Below, piece after piece: positions 1 to 8,958 of a stretch of 50,399 nucleotides of DNA. The stretch is from the NCBI RefSeq assembly GCF_003287735.1, contig NZ_NSCM01000037.1:1-50399 (forward strand), in the 5' to 3' direction. Both the position numbers and the translations under genes were made by a program. This DNA is from Photorhabdus bodei (GTDB taxonomy: Bacteria; Pseudomonadota; Gammaproteobacteria; Enterobacterales; Enterobacteriaceae). The stretch's first letter is position 1; every line of letters starts with the position of its first letter. The notes under the pieces are model-generated. The model worked only from the letters and a program-made list of their open reading frames with translations, searched no databases and was not told the origin of the DNA.

Positions 1-118
1 TCCAGCCCTCAGAGGCCAGCAGAACCGCTTTTATGCGATCACACTCCCTCTTATCACGACAGGTGTGATGGAGGTGTTCGAGTTCGGCTTTTTGTTCATC
101 GGTAATGAATATTTTCAT
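1..118 (-). CDS. IS630-family transposase, N-terminal part (runs off window)
   Basis: The reverse complement from the ATG at 118 reads MKIFITDEQKAELEHLHH and continues without a stop to the window edge (39 residues). This N-terminus, followed by a CDRIKAVLLASEGW-like helix-turn-helix segment, is typical of IS630/Tc1-mariner-type transposases that are abundant in Photorhabdus and Xenorhabdus. Only the DNA-binding N-terminus is visible, so neither the catalytic DDE residues nor the integrity of the element can be judged. The element end should lie somewhere in 119-280, but I could not define its terminal inverted repeat. Confidence 0.7.
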   Translation of the reverse strand, partial: MKIFITDEQKAELEHLHHTCRDKRECDRIKAVLLASEGW

Positions 119-283
119 GACTGGTACCATGATCCTTATTTTGGGAAAAATCAAGCACCTTCAATGATTACGGGCATATATGTCATAATGATTAAAAATA
201 TGACTACCCATCTTTCGTTAAATAAGCGTTATACACAGTTACACCGCTGATGTTGGTTCGCCAACCCCGCTCACCAACTGCTT

Positions 284-319
284 TCATTCACCCGACCCTT
301 TGTGGGGTCAGGTGAATGA
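284..319. terminator. Strong hairpin between IS630 end and DUF3742-like gene
   Basis: Arms tcattcacc (284-292) and ggtgaatga (311-319) pair perfectly. After one mismatch, gaccc (294-298) pairs with gggtc (305-309), with a six-base loop. There is no clear T-run on either side, so it may be a Rho-independent-like terminator, an attenuator or part of an element end. The rest of 119-460 shows no convincing gene; the short plus-strand ORF at 65-250 overlaps the transposase antisense. Confidence 0.4.
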
Positions 320-460
320 GCTCTATCAGCCGTGCAAATGTGCATAACACACAACTCGTTTTACAATTCACACCATAGACGCCGCTCAGACTTTTAGCTA
401 ACCTAACCAGAAAATAATCATATTATTTATCTGAACATTGTTTCAACAAGAGACTACCCA

Positions 461-841
461 ATGACTAACCATAATGACATACAACGTACAATGCGCGCTC
501 AGATTCGGGGAGCAAAAGCTGCCAGGATTTATCGTAATTTACGCCAGCGTTTACGTACTTGGGATGAACATTGTGTTGCCAAAGCCCACAAATACAATCT
601 CCCTAGCTGGATGGGACATATGCCCATTTATTTACTTGTTAGCAGTATAGTAGTCACTTTGCTGGCAGGAGTACTAATGGCAATAGGAGTTATTGTGCTG
701 ATCTTTGGACTACTACTGGGATTTTCACTAGCTAAAGATAACAAGCAAGATACTACCTACAGTGAATCTCTAAAAGCTAAGTATCGAAATGGTTCAGAAG
801 GTTATGGTTTTTACTCCAACGGCAGCAAACTAGATGATTAA
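461..841 (+). CDS. DUF3742-like ICE membrane protein
   Basis: 126 residues: a basic, soluble N-terminal half (about 1-50), a strongly hydrophobic double segment around residues 54-90 that should form one or two membrane helices, and a polar C-terminal tail. It is convergent with the TraG-N-like gene, with only 49 bp between their ends. In PFL/SPI-7-type ICEs a DUF3742 gene sits at exactly this position after traG, and its length and architecture match. The function is unknown. The family call rests mainly on position plus topology, not on a recognised motif. Confidence 0.55.
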   Translation: MTNHNDIQRTMRAQIRGAKAARIYRNLRQRLRTWDEHCVAKAHKYNLPSWMGHMPIYLLVSSIVVTLLAGVLMAIGVIVLIFGLLLGFSLAKDNKQDTTYSESLKAKYRNGSEGYGFYSNGSKLDD

Positions 842-890
842 AAACAGTGAAATAAATTATCTATACCACTGTTTAATATAATCATATAAA

Positions 891-2405
891 CTATTTCATG
901 ATTTTGTTTGACACCGACTCTCCCATTCTGGCACCACTAGATTGAGCTTCAGAAGTCCCATGTCGCAACGCTGTGTTTTCTAATGCACCACCAACTCTGA
1001 TACCCGCCCACGACAACGCTCCCATCCACAATGCTGGCAGCACAATAAACATCGTCCCCATCACAAAACTCATAATGATATCGTCTGTGCTATTCTGAAA
1101 ACCGGCCATATTCCAGCGGCTGTGCGTATCCGAACCGTACAATGCCTCCAGTAACCAGCTGTCCAACCAGCGTGCCAATTCCCACCAGAAGGTCAAAAAG
1201 TTCAGCGCAAACACGACAAAGGTCAGCGTAATGACCGTCTTATATTCATAGACAGCAAATACGATAATCAGGGGCAATATGATAGTCACCGCCATCAGTA
1301 TAACAGCCTGCACCATTGGTAATGCCTGGCGCATTGCATCAAACGCCGGAAATGCCGCCAGACTCCCCAACGACATCCCCCCCAATGAGGCCACACGGCC
1401 CACCGAATTCATCAGGGTAAAATCCGCGTTACCCCCGTAACCTGCATAGACATGTCCCCCCTGAGATGCGGTCAAGCTTTCCGGGCTCACCAGACGCCGT
1501 ATCACCGCTTCTTTGTATTCTGACGTATCTTTGCCCATCAGCTTCAATGCTGCCGATAACCGAAACCACATACCTGGCTCAGCCTGAGCCATCACCCGTT
1601 TTTCCAATCCCACTTGACTGTCTGACCACCATTCTTTGCAAGTCGGATATCCCCCCTGCCCCGTATTAGCCAAACCGTCATCACGGTGCGGTTTCCAGGG
1701 AAAATCCGAACGAGGCGTTTTTGACTGAAGCACATCATAATAACCCGCACTATTCAGAAACGTTTTTGACCCTAACCCTTCAATATCCCGTAATACCGCT
1801 TCATCCAAAGTTCTTCCCTCGTCCCAACGTTTCCACTGATACAATGCAAGCGCATAACAGTCATGGGTGAAATCCTGTAATATCTGCGCCAGTGCCGGAT
1901 TATTAATCCGCGTATGCTGGACCTCAAAACGCAGTTGCCTCAGGTCGGGACGGCAGGGAAGAGAAGCTGTTGCGGCCTGAGTCACCCCTTTGGAAATCTG
2001 ATGAACCAGTATCCACCAAACCGGAGCCGCCGCTGTTTTACCATCAAGCGACGATATCACGGACGCATAGCCCGTTTCAGCCGGTTTCGGTGTCCAAGTG
2101 CCGCAACTTTTTGCCCGCGAGTCATCATACGTAATGGTACTCAGACTCACATTGACCAACGGCATACAACAAACAATCATCACCAGAAAAGCGCCATACA
2201 AAGTGTTTTCAATCCGGGTCACTGAGAGCATGCCCTTATTTCCTTCATCCTCCCCTTCTTCCCGGACTTTCAGCCAGATACCTATCATTTTGAATGTCAG
2301 CGGCAGCACAAATAACCCGGTGGCCAGCAGCACATTCCACAAGCCGTTATTCACCATCCAGCCCAGCAGGGTCAGAAAATATTCCAGGTAGCTGTAAGTT
2401 GTCAT
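891..2405 (-). CDS. traG: TraG-N-like conjugal transfer inner-membrane protein
   Basis: 504 residues, the last gene of the minus-strand transfer operon. It has an N-terminal membrane segment (about 20-40), a second around 70-90, a large soluble or periplasmic part, and a cluster of hydrophobic segments from about residue 360 to 470. This is the layout of the TraG N-terminal family (Pfam TraG_N), which in F-type systems works in mating-pair stabilisation and pilus assembly. The PFL-type ICE version lacks the long periplasmic C-terminus of F TraG, consistent with its length. The ATG at 2405 overlaps the upstream gene's stop by 4 bp, so translation is probably coupled. Confidence 0.85.
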   Translation of the reverse strand: MTTYSYLEYFLTLLGWMVNNGLWNVLLATGLFVLPLTFKMIGIWLKVREEGEDEGNKGMLSVTRIENTLYGAFLVMIVCCMPLVNVSLSTITYDDSRAKSCGTWTPKPAETGYASVISSLDGKTAAAPVWWILVHQISKGVTQAATASLPCRPDLRQLRFEVQHTRINNPALAQILQDFTHDCYALALYQWKRWDEGRTLDEAVLRDIEGLGSKTFLNSAGYYDVLQSKTPRSDFPWKPHRDDGLANTGQGGYPTCKEWWSDSQVGLEKRVMAQAEPGMWFRLSAALKLMGKDTSEYKEAVIRRLVSPESLTASQGGHVYAGYGGNADFTLMNSVGRVASLGGMSLGSLAAFPAFDAMRQALPMVQAVILMAVTIILPLIIVFAVYEYKTVITLTFVVFALNFLTFWWELARWLDSWLLEALYGSDTHSRWNMAGFQNSTDDIIMSFVMGTMFIVLPALWMGALSWAGIRVGGALENTALRHGTSEAQSSGARMGESVSNKIMK

Positions 2406-2776
2406 GACTGCTCTCCGGAGACGAAGAACATGGCATACTCACAACATCCCACAAATCCCAGCGAAATGAGTGCCATCCGTTTCAGAGCCGCTTTCTGTGT
2501 TAACGGCAATGGGGATCGCCAAAGCTGCCACATGAAACAGGCAATAACACTGTACATGGCCAATCGCCAGGCCAGCCAGCCGTAACGGGTCGCGTACATC
2601 CAATGTTGTAAGGCATTGAACTGAGACGGATACTCAAAGCCAACTGCGGCAACAAGTAACATACCCCCCATCATCAACGTGACGATTAACCCCCGCCTGA
2701 AATTCCGTTTCAGTCCCACTATCAACCTCTGTTTAGTGCCAGTCGGTGCCCGGATTTCACTTTGCTCAGACATCAT
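2402..2776 (-). CDS. Small ICE membrane protein between TIGR03755 and TraG genes
   Basis: 124 residues with about three hydrophobic stretches (roughly 31-48, 66-85 and 101-119) after a basic N-terminus. The start ATG at 2776 shares one base with the TIGR03755 stop (TAATG). Its own end overlaps the TraG start by 4 bp, so it is translationally coupled on both sides. A small membrane protein is commonly found here in PFL-type ICEs, but I do not recognise a named family. An inner-membrane accessory role in mating-pair formation is inferred from position only. Confidence 0.7.
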   Translation of the reverse strand: MMSEQSEIRAPTGTKQRLIVGLKRNFRRGLIVTLMMGGMLLVAAVGFEYPSQFNALQHWMYATRYGWLAWRLAMYSVIACFMWQLWRSPLPLTQKAALKRMALISLGFVGCCEYAMFFVSGEQS

Positions 2777-4203
2777 TATTGTCCTTCACGCCCTTTCGGT
2801 GGCACAGACAAGGTGTGAATACGGCTGTCGGTATTATCGGTGGATTGCCGTTGCAGATTCATTTCAACCCGATTTTGTTCACGCTCAAGCGTGGTCAGTG
2901 CGGTATTTTGTGCAATCGCCCGGCGCAACTCCATTTCATTCTTCAGGGCAGTGATTTCTCTGTCCAGTATCGCAATGCGACGATCACTCTCTGCCATAGC
3001 CTGCGCCTGAGCAGCGGCATTCGGTTCTGCCTGCCCGGTCATCAACATTCGCCGCATAGTGAGCGCAGTCTCAATGGTGTCTGCCATCGCTAACTCACTG
3101 GCCAACCGACTCACCAGCGCACCACTGTCCGGATCACGTTTCAGGGCCTGGACAACCCCACGAGTCACCGCCAAGCTACCCGTTTTGAGTTTTGCCAGAT
3201 TGACTACAGTAGGCGCATTTTCCCCGCTGACCAGTTTCATCAATTGCTCAATGTTGGTTCTGGTCGCCTCTTCCAGCATCGGCGCAAACCCCGTCCCGGC
3301 AACACTTGCACCCGGCTGGTCTTCGGTACCGCCACTGGTACACTGACGACTGTCCGTACAGGTACGAACCGAACGATCACCTAACACCCTGACGACCGCG
3401 GCGGCGGCTTCTTCACTGTTCTTGAATTTCTGGCAAGCAGCGCCATTACATTGTGTGCGGTTGACATTGGCATGGCTATTCGCCGGCAGGTTGTTCATCA
3501 TATTGAAGCCGGCTTTTGCCAGATCCCGGATAGGCTGAATCGCTTTCTGCCCTTTTCCTCCCCGTTTTTCACCCCCAATCCAATTTGAACCTTGTGTACC
3601 GTCCGCAACCTCCATTTTTTGTGTCGTGCCGACCGCGTCACCGTTGCCGGTATTCACCAGCGTTTTGTATTCCTCCATCAACGCCGCTTTAGTCCATTTA
3701 CTGCTATCCGAGAAATCCATCATACGCTGTGACATGTTCTGACAACTCAGTTGTGATTTGTCGAACGCAATACCTGCCTGTAACACACCGTTGGTCAGCA
3801 TTTCATATAATCCCGGATTAGCACGCTGGATAACCATTGCCGGCAAACTGGCTACGGCCCCAGTAGCCCCTTGTATCACTTCCCCCATCAGGTTTTTAAA
3901 CCCCGAAGTCAGGCCATTAAGCTGATTCCCTACCGTCGTTTTTAAATCAAAGTTACCGCACATCAGGTCACTGCTCCAACCGAGGTTTAATCCGCCCAAA
4001 TGTTGCAGATGACTGCGGGTCGCCGGCTGCGATATCACTGATCCGCCACCCATGTTGTAAAACAGTTTGTCCGATACCGCCCCATTCAGGCTTTTCCCAT
4101 AACCTATCGGGCTGTCAGCAATGGCAAAACCTGCCGCCTGAACAACAGGAGCACGCATAAACGCCAGTGCTATCAATACAGGCAAAAATAATCGTTGTCT
4201 CAT
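2776..4203 (-). CDS. Integrating conjugative element protein, PFL_4711 family (TIGR03755)
   Basis: 475 residues. A signal peptide (about 1-23) ends in VQA-A, so it is periplasmic or secreted. Family hallmarks are the YNMGGGSVISQPA segment near residue 50, a single conserved Cys in LMCGNFD, and the hydrophobic ASLPAMVIQRANPGLYEML stretch. Further Cys pairs (CNGAAC; CTDSRQC) suggest disulfides. The last 100 residues form a predicted coiled coil rich in Glu, Arg and Gln. It occupies the TraH-like place beside the TraU-like gene, and such proteins act in pilus and mating-channel assembly. The ATG at 4203 lies 15 bp after the previous stop. Confidence 0.88.
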   Translation of the reverse strand: MRQRLFLPVLIALAFMRAPVVQAAGFAIADSPIGYGKSLNGAVSDKLFYNMGGGSVISQPATRSHLQHLGGLNLGWSSDLMCGNFDLKTTVGNQLNGLTSGFKNLMGEVIQGATGAVASLPAMVIQRANPGLYEMLTNGVLQAGIAFDKSQLSCQNMSQRMMDFSDSSKWTKAALMEEYKTLVNTGNGDAVGTTQKMEVADGTQGSNWIGGEKRGGKGQKAIQPIRDLAKAGFNMMNNLPANSHANVNRTQCNGAACQKFKNSEEAAAAVVRVLGDRSVRTCTDSRQCTSGGTEDQPGASVAGTGFAPMLEEATRTNIEQLMKLVSGENAPTVVNLAKLKTGSLAVTRGVVQALKRDPDSGALVSRLASELAMADTIETALTMRRMLMTGQAEPNAAAQAQAMAESDRRIAILDREITALKNEMELRRAIAQNTALTTLEREQNRVEMNLQRQSTDNTDSRIHTLSVPPKGREGQ

Positions 4204-4218
4204 CCCATGATCCCAGTC

Positions 4219-5217
4219 TCAAAAATCGGTACTGTAGAGAAAAGTCTGTCCACGTCGCTGACAACAACTATAGGGTTGCCACAATGCAAAGACATAATTC
4301 CCGTCCTTTGCCGCTTCCCCGCTGTTATCCGGAAAAACAGCACAAGATGCGCTCATTTTCGGCGCTATACGTTGCCATTGATGATTCTGGCTACCCGTAT
4401 TTTCGACTACTTCGCCGGGTGGCCAGTAACCCTGTTTACGGTTCCCTTGCAGGGATTGATAAACATGCCCCTGCCCAGTACGGGTGATAATGTCTGCTAC
4501 CCGTTGCGCTACTACCGCAGCCGCTTTATTATCATCCTGTTGTGTCACAAACCCGCTTCGCGGATAAATATTGCCCCACATATTGCCCCGAAATGAATCA
4601 CCCAGTTCACGTTTACCCGGAATAAGCGCCTCGGGATAAAATGATTCCGGCACACCGGTCCGCCAAACCAGGCTATCCAGAGTACTCAAAAAGTAAGGCA
4701 CAAAAGGCGCGGCGGCACTTTTACACGCATACCCCGAAATTTTTCCGCCCATCATGGCAGTTGCCGGATGCCCAATCGCATCGGCATATTTAAAATGCAG
4801 ATTGTTTTTTCCGTTGCCAGGGATTTTCAGCTGATGATTGCCACCACCCATGACTATCCCGGAAAGTGCACCGGTGACCATATTTTCCACCTCACCGACT
4901 GCCTGGCTGACCGGCGACATTTCTCTCCAGGGATTACCGCCAGGCGCGTTATAGACGGAGACCACGGCCTGAGGAATAAAATGTTCCACTTTCACCGAGG
5001 TACGCACCTTGCACCCCCAGGGAGAACACAGCAGCCAGTAACAGAGACCTTTTATCCGCCAACTGATGCACGATACCGATGCGGCACTGGCCACAATCTG
5101 GGCCGTATTCACACTGGCAACGGCCACGGGCGCCAGAACAACCGTTAGCATCAGGACCATACCGAACTTTTTCAGCCGGGAATGCCATGTTAATGACGAT
5201 AAATCCGAAGATTTCAT
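4219..5217 (-). CDS. traU: TraU-family ICE protein (TIGR03756, PFL_4710 family)
   Basis: From the ATG at 5217 the protein has 332 residues. That start gives a 4-bp ATGA overlap with the upstream stop; ten further codons are open upstream but would add a longer overlap. A signal peptide (about 12-36, ending VAVASV) precedes the conserved SVSCISWRIKGLCYWLLC segment and a Cys-rich CSPWGCKVRTSVKVEHF motif. Multiple Cys residues imply disulfide bonding in the periplasm. TraU-type proteins are needed for DNA transfer rather than for pilus growth in F. The final CCQRR segment resembles the Cys-rich ends seen in this family. Confidence 0.88.
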   Translation of the reverse strand: MKSSDLSSLTWHSRLKKFGMVLMLTVVLAPVAVASVNTAQIVASAASVSCISWRIKGLCYWLLCSPWGCKVRTSVKVEHFIPQAVVSVYNAPGGNPWREMSPVSQAVGEVENMVTGALSGIVMGGGNHQLKIPGNGKNNLHFKYADAIGHPATAMMGGKISGYACKSAAAPFVPYFLSTLDSLVWRTGVPESFYPEALIPGKRELGDSFRGNMWGNIYPRSGFVTQQDDNKAAAVVAQRVADIITRTGQGHVYQSLQGNRKQGYWPPGEVVENTGSQNHQWQRIAPKMSASCAVFPDNSGEAAKDGNYVFALWQPYSCCQRRGQTFLYSTDF

Positions 5218-5624
5218 GGCTGGTTTTCCTGCTGATAGGTATCCCAAAGTAACCGGGCCTGTCTGACGTCTGTCGTACCGTACACAACAGAACCATCATC
5301 AAAAACCACTGCCGGGAACTTCTTAAGGCCCAGAGTCCAGGCATTCAGTAACCCCTGGTAAGCCTGACGAATATGTTGCCCCTGTTGATGCCACGATGGA
5401 GACTGCAAAATCTGACGGGCCTGTTTGATTGCCTGTTGAGGATCAGCGGATAACTGACCGAACAGTTGTGCTTGCAGTTGTTCGGCCTCATCAAGGTACA
5501 CAACCCGGACACGTTGATCAGCATTGCGCGGTGGATGGCTTGTGTCGGTATATATCACTGTGCTGGCAAACACGGATACCGGCATTAACAACGGCAAAAG
5601 CGTCCAGAATACCCTGATATTCAT
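5214..5624 (-). CDS. ICE periplasmic protein, PFL_4709 family (TIGR03757, DUF1525)
   Basis: 136 residues with an N-terminal signal peptide (about 1-20, VFA-S), followed by the TVIYTDTSHPP segment and a C-terminal KKFPAVVFDDGSVVYGTTDV motif typical of the DUF1525 family. That region resembles a thioredoxin-like or TrbC-like fold, in agreement with its usual place between the VirB4-type ATPase and TraU. The ATG at 5624 overlaps the ATPase stop by 4 bp, and its own stop overlaps the TraU start. A periplasmic role in mating-pair formation is inferred. Confidence 0.85.
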   Translation of the reverse strand: MNIRVFWTLLPLLMPVSVFASTVIYTDTSHPPRNADQRVRVVYLDEAEQLQAQLFGQLSADPQQAIKQARQILQSPSWHQQGQHIRQAYQGLLNAWTLGLKKFPAVVFDDGSVVYGTTDVRQARLLWDTYQQENQP

Positions 5625-8500
5625 AGCCTACACTCCTGCATGGCTAAGAGATCCTCATCACGCACATCCGCCTCTTTCTCAGATATCAGACCACGAGCAC
5701 GGTCCAGCCTTCGCGCCACAACAAAGGCGGCATCCAATTCGCTGCAATGAAGCGCTTTCATAATCGCCCTGCGCTCTGCCTTTTCCTCTTTCTCCGTCAT
5801 ACCCAGCGCCAGATAGACACTGGGCGGCACCACCCGAAACAACGCCTCCACTTTTTTCGACAACACCACGCCTTCGGTGTAACAGCCCGGGTGTTTGCTG
5901 GCTGACAACAACACCGATTTTTGTTCTTCAGACAGCTTTTTAAAACGCGCTATCTGCTCAACTTCATCCGGCGGCATTGTCAGACACAACCACCACTCTG
6001 CCATATTCAGCATTTTCTCCGCACTATCCGGATAGTCCGCCAAATTCTGAGTAGCCAGCCACAACCAGGCGCCCAGTTTTCGCCACATCTTGACCACTTT
6101 GGTCATGTAGGGCGCCAACAGCGGATTAGTGGTCAGTATATGCGCCTCATCCACCACAAAATTAATCTCCCGGTCCTCAAACTGGTCGCGCTCCGCCATA
6201 TTGTTGATGGTATTGACCAGAGACACCATCGCCAGCGACATCTGGGCACCATACCCTTCACGCGCCAACGTACCGAGGTCAATCAGCGTCACATCGGCTT
6301 CTGGCCACGGAGTTCCCGGACGATTAAACAATTCCCCCTCAAAACCACTGGTGAACATTGACATCGCCCCCGCCATCTCTTCGGCACGGGCACGACGCTG
6401 TTCGGTACGCAATGATCGCCCCTGTTCATCCCGCCGGCTGTCCCGGGCAATCACAGACAATGCCTTTTGCAGATCTTCCGCTATCATCTGTCGGCCATCG
6501 TCAGCACTCGCTTTTGCCGCCATCATGATAGCTTCGCGGATCATGCCCCGATCCGCCCGCGTCAGACGTTCTTCTTCCTTCTTCTCCCCGCCGGTGATCA
6601 TCATGCGGGCGGCAATTTCCATTTCACCCAGAATATCGCGTTGCTCATCGTCCCCATCGTCTTCAATTTCCTCTGCCGGCTTTTCACCCGCCAAATCCAG
6701 CTGAGAAGATGCCATTTGAAGCAATTGGTGAGCATCAGCAAACAGCGCCAGACTGACCCCACAGCCCGGTTTAATGCTGATTTTGTTGACACTCAGCCCC
6801 AGACGTTGACAGTAATCAGCAAACAACCCAAAACTGTTGCCCGCTTCCGCCACAAATAATCGGGGACGGTGCACCGCCATCAGCTGCGATAAACTCGCAC
6901 AGAGCGTAGCCGACTTCCCCGCACCGGTCGGCCCGAACAGCAACAGATGTGCATTCTGGGTACGGTCATGTTTATTTTGCGGATCAAATGTCAGCACATC
7001 ACCGCCCCGGTTAAAAAAGCTCAGACCCGGGTTACCGGTGCCGGTCGCCCGCCCTGTCACTGGCAACAACCCGGCCACATGCTGCATCCAAGTCAACCGG
7101 GTATACCAGTGATGCTTGTCTCGTTGCGGGTTAAAACACATCGGTAAGGCACGCAGATAACCGTTTAACGGCGCGACGTCGCATTCGGGTTTGACCGGCT
7201 GCAACCCCGAGACCAACAGGGTTGCGACCAGTTGCTGATGCCGACGGTTCAAATCGTCAACATCAGCCCCCTGTAACAGAAAGATCAGTGCAGAACGGCA
7301 CAGTTTATGTCTCAGCCCCAGATGTGCCTTAGCTTCTTTTACGTCTGCGCGTACTCGCCCTGATTCAGTATTTTCTCCCACTGCATTTTTTGACAACCGG
7401 TCAAAATCCTGTTCCAACCTATCCTGGGCCGGTATGACAATGGTCAGTGAAACAAGAGTACCTGACGGTAATAAATCCATCAGCGCATTAATATGTTCAC
7501 CCCGGACCATTTCACCGGTCAACGTTCCCGGCTCCGGTGGGCGACGCAGCCGTTCAACCGGTACCGCTCGATGAGCAATATTATCAAACCACCAGACACC
7601 GTTTTTCACATCAGAACGTGGCGGGGTAAACCACAAGGTTTCCGTGAAATCATTATCTGGCTTCCACTCACCAGCCTGTGGGGTTGCATAACTAGCCGCC
7701 TGATACAACGTCGTTTTATCTATCCAATCTGGAGCGGGATTGAATAACCGCAGTAACCAGTGATGAATCTGTTCACCATCTTGTCGTTGGCACAAAATAC
7801 CTGCACTAGCCAGAGAAACTGTCAGTCGGTCACACACCTGATTAAGCAACACAATGGGTAGCAAGCTTTCTTTCTGTCCGACAGGGACCCAACGATAAAT
7901 GACCATTCGGGTACGGCGTTGCTGTCCCCGCCAGGATTGACCAGTAACCAATGAATCGTTAAACAGTCCTTCTGGTCGGGTTATCCCCTTCAGATGACGT
8001 TCGGTTTCAGCCAACCAAGCTTCAGTGAAGGCTGAACCCTGCGCCCAAGGTTTAATATACTGACGAAGTTGTGTCAGATATAACGCGGGATCATCCTCAT
8101 CCTGACAAAAAAACTGTACCACCCAGGGAGATACGTCATCTTCTTCCAGACTATCTTGCAACGCATCTTCTACCTGGTCACGAATGTCTTCCAGACGGGC
8201 TTTGGGGCGTCCTTCTGTCGATACCGGAGAAACCGTATAAATAGCACCGACTGAAAGACCATCATCCAGCAACAAACACTTCTCATCGTCCAAATATTCG
8301 GCCCAAGGCAGGTAATCAATGATAGACGGCCAAGTATCATACAACGCAGCTTCATCCGTGCTGGTCATTTTACCGGGACGCCTCAAAGGTTCACGCCCAA
8401 CAACGGTGGAAGATGACGGTAGTATGACCTCAGTTTCACCCAAAACTTCCGATAGATTACCCCGTTTACGCAAGCGGACTTTATTCAACAGCGACCACAT
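5621..8500 (-). CDS. VirB4/TraC-type conjugative transfer ATPase (TIGR03744, PFL_4706 family)
   Basis: 959 residues from the ATG at 8500, which shares one base with the preceding stop (TGATG) and has GGAGG seven bases upstream; an in-frame GTG lies one codon earlier. The Walker A motif GPTGAGKS is near residue 523 and Walker B (NFVVDEAH) near 782, followed by a LWLATQN motif typical of VirB4/TraC ATPases. The acidic and basic insert around residues 600-680 is normal for this family. This cytoplasmic or inner-membrane ATPase powers the T4SS. The frame is intact over its full length. Confidence 0.95.
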   Translation of the reverse strand: MWSLLNKVRLRKRGNLSEVLGETEVILPSSSTVVGREPLRRPGKMTSTDEAALYDTWPSIIDYLPWAEYLDDEKCLLLDDGLSVGAIYTVSPVSTEGRPKARLEDIRDQVEDALQDSLEEDDVSPWVVQFFCQDEDDPALYLTQLRQYIKPWAQGSAFTEAWLAETERHLKGITRPEGLFNDSLVTGQSWRGQQRRTRMVIYRWVPVGQKESLLPIVLLNQVCDRLTVSLASAGILCQRQDGEQIHHWLLRLFNPAPDWIDKTTLYQAASYATPQAGEWKPDNDFTETLWFTPPRSDVKNGVWWFDNIAHRAVPVERLRRPPEPGTLTGEMVRGEHINALMDLLPSGTLVSLTIVIPAQDRLEQDFDRLSKNAVGENTESGRVRADVKEAKAHLGLRHKLCRSALIFLLQGADVDDLNRRHQQLVATLLVSGLQPVKPECDVAPLNGYLRALPMCFNPQRDKHHWYTRLTWMQHVAGLLPVTGRATGTGNPGLSFFNRGGDVLTFDPQNKHDRTQNAHLLLFGPTGAGKSATLCASLSQLMAVHRPRLFVAEAGNSFGLFADYCQRLGLSVNKISIKPGCGVSLALFADAHQLLQMASSQLDLAGEKPAEEIEDDGDDEQRDILGEMEIAARMMITGGEKKEEERLTRADRGMIREAIMMAAKASADDGRQMIAEDLQKALSVIARDSRRDEQGRSLRTEQRRARAEEMAGAMSMFTSGFEGELFNRPGTPWPEADVTLIDLGTLAREGYGAQMSLAMVSLVNTINNMAERDQFEDREINFVVDEAHILTTNPLLAPYMTKVVKMWRKLGAWLWLATQNLADYPDSAEKMLNMAEWWLCLTMPPDEVEQIARFKKLSEEQKSVLLSASKHPGCYTEGVVLSKKVEALFRVVPPSVYLALGMTEKEEKAERRAIMKALHCSELDAAFVVARRLDRARGLISEKEADVRDEDLLAMQECRL

Positions 8501-8958
8501 CACAATGCCTCCGTCCGTTCACCCGGCAAAGCATATTGCACCTGGTTGTAGAACGAAAACACCGTGCTGTATCCCGGTACCGGCGAATTTCCCGCAACCA
8601 AATGGGGAAAGAGATACATCACCATGTCCGGATTGGGTAGCCGTGGGAAGGTTTGACTGATTTCATTTTCCTGTGTACGACTATAACTTTCAGTGTAGTC
8701 CAACATGGCCTGTGGCTCCCGTTCGTTCAGCCCCCGACGCAGCACTTGACGGGCTTCCAGCGTGGTCTGTGACGACGCGGCTTTTCCCTGCCACAATGCC
8801 AGCATAGTCTGGTCTCCCGATGGCAACATGTCCTCTTTGGACGTGCTGCAACCGGTCAAGACCGTCGTCACTATGAGCAGGCAAACCCAACAGCCTGATT
8901 TCAATCTGACGCTACACATACTGGTTCCACAGATATGCATTTTCTCAGTCCAGCCCAT
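8500..8958 (-). CDS. Conjugative transfer region lipoprotein (TIGR03751 family)
   Basis: 152 residues. The ATG at 8958 has a good AGGAG seven bases upstream, although it overlaps the previous gene by 14 bp. The N-terminus is basic then hydrophobic and ends in the lipobox LTGC with the lipidated Cys near residue 37. The mature protein contains a Tyr/Phe-rich C-terminal part with PNPDMVMYLFPHL. This is the small outer-membrane lipoprotein always found just upstream of the VirB4-type gene in PFL ICEs, and it is a likely TraV/VirB7-like component of the core channel. Confidence 0.85.
   Translation of the reverse strand: MGWTEKMHICGTSMCSVRLKSGCWVCLLIVTTVLTGCSTSKEDMLPSGDQTMLALWQGKAASSQTTLEARQVLRRGLNEREPQAMLDYTESYSRTQENEISQTFPRLPNPDMVMYLFPHLVAGNSPVPGYSTVFSFYNQVQYALPGERTEAL

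Noticed and set aside
65..250. Plus-strand ORF of 61 codons
   Set aside because: It overlaps the antisense of the IS630 transposase start and has no family resemblance or ribosome site.
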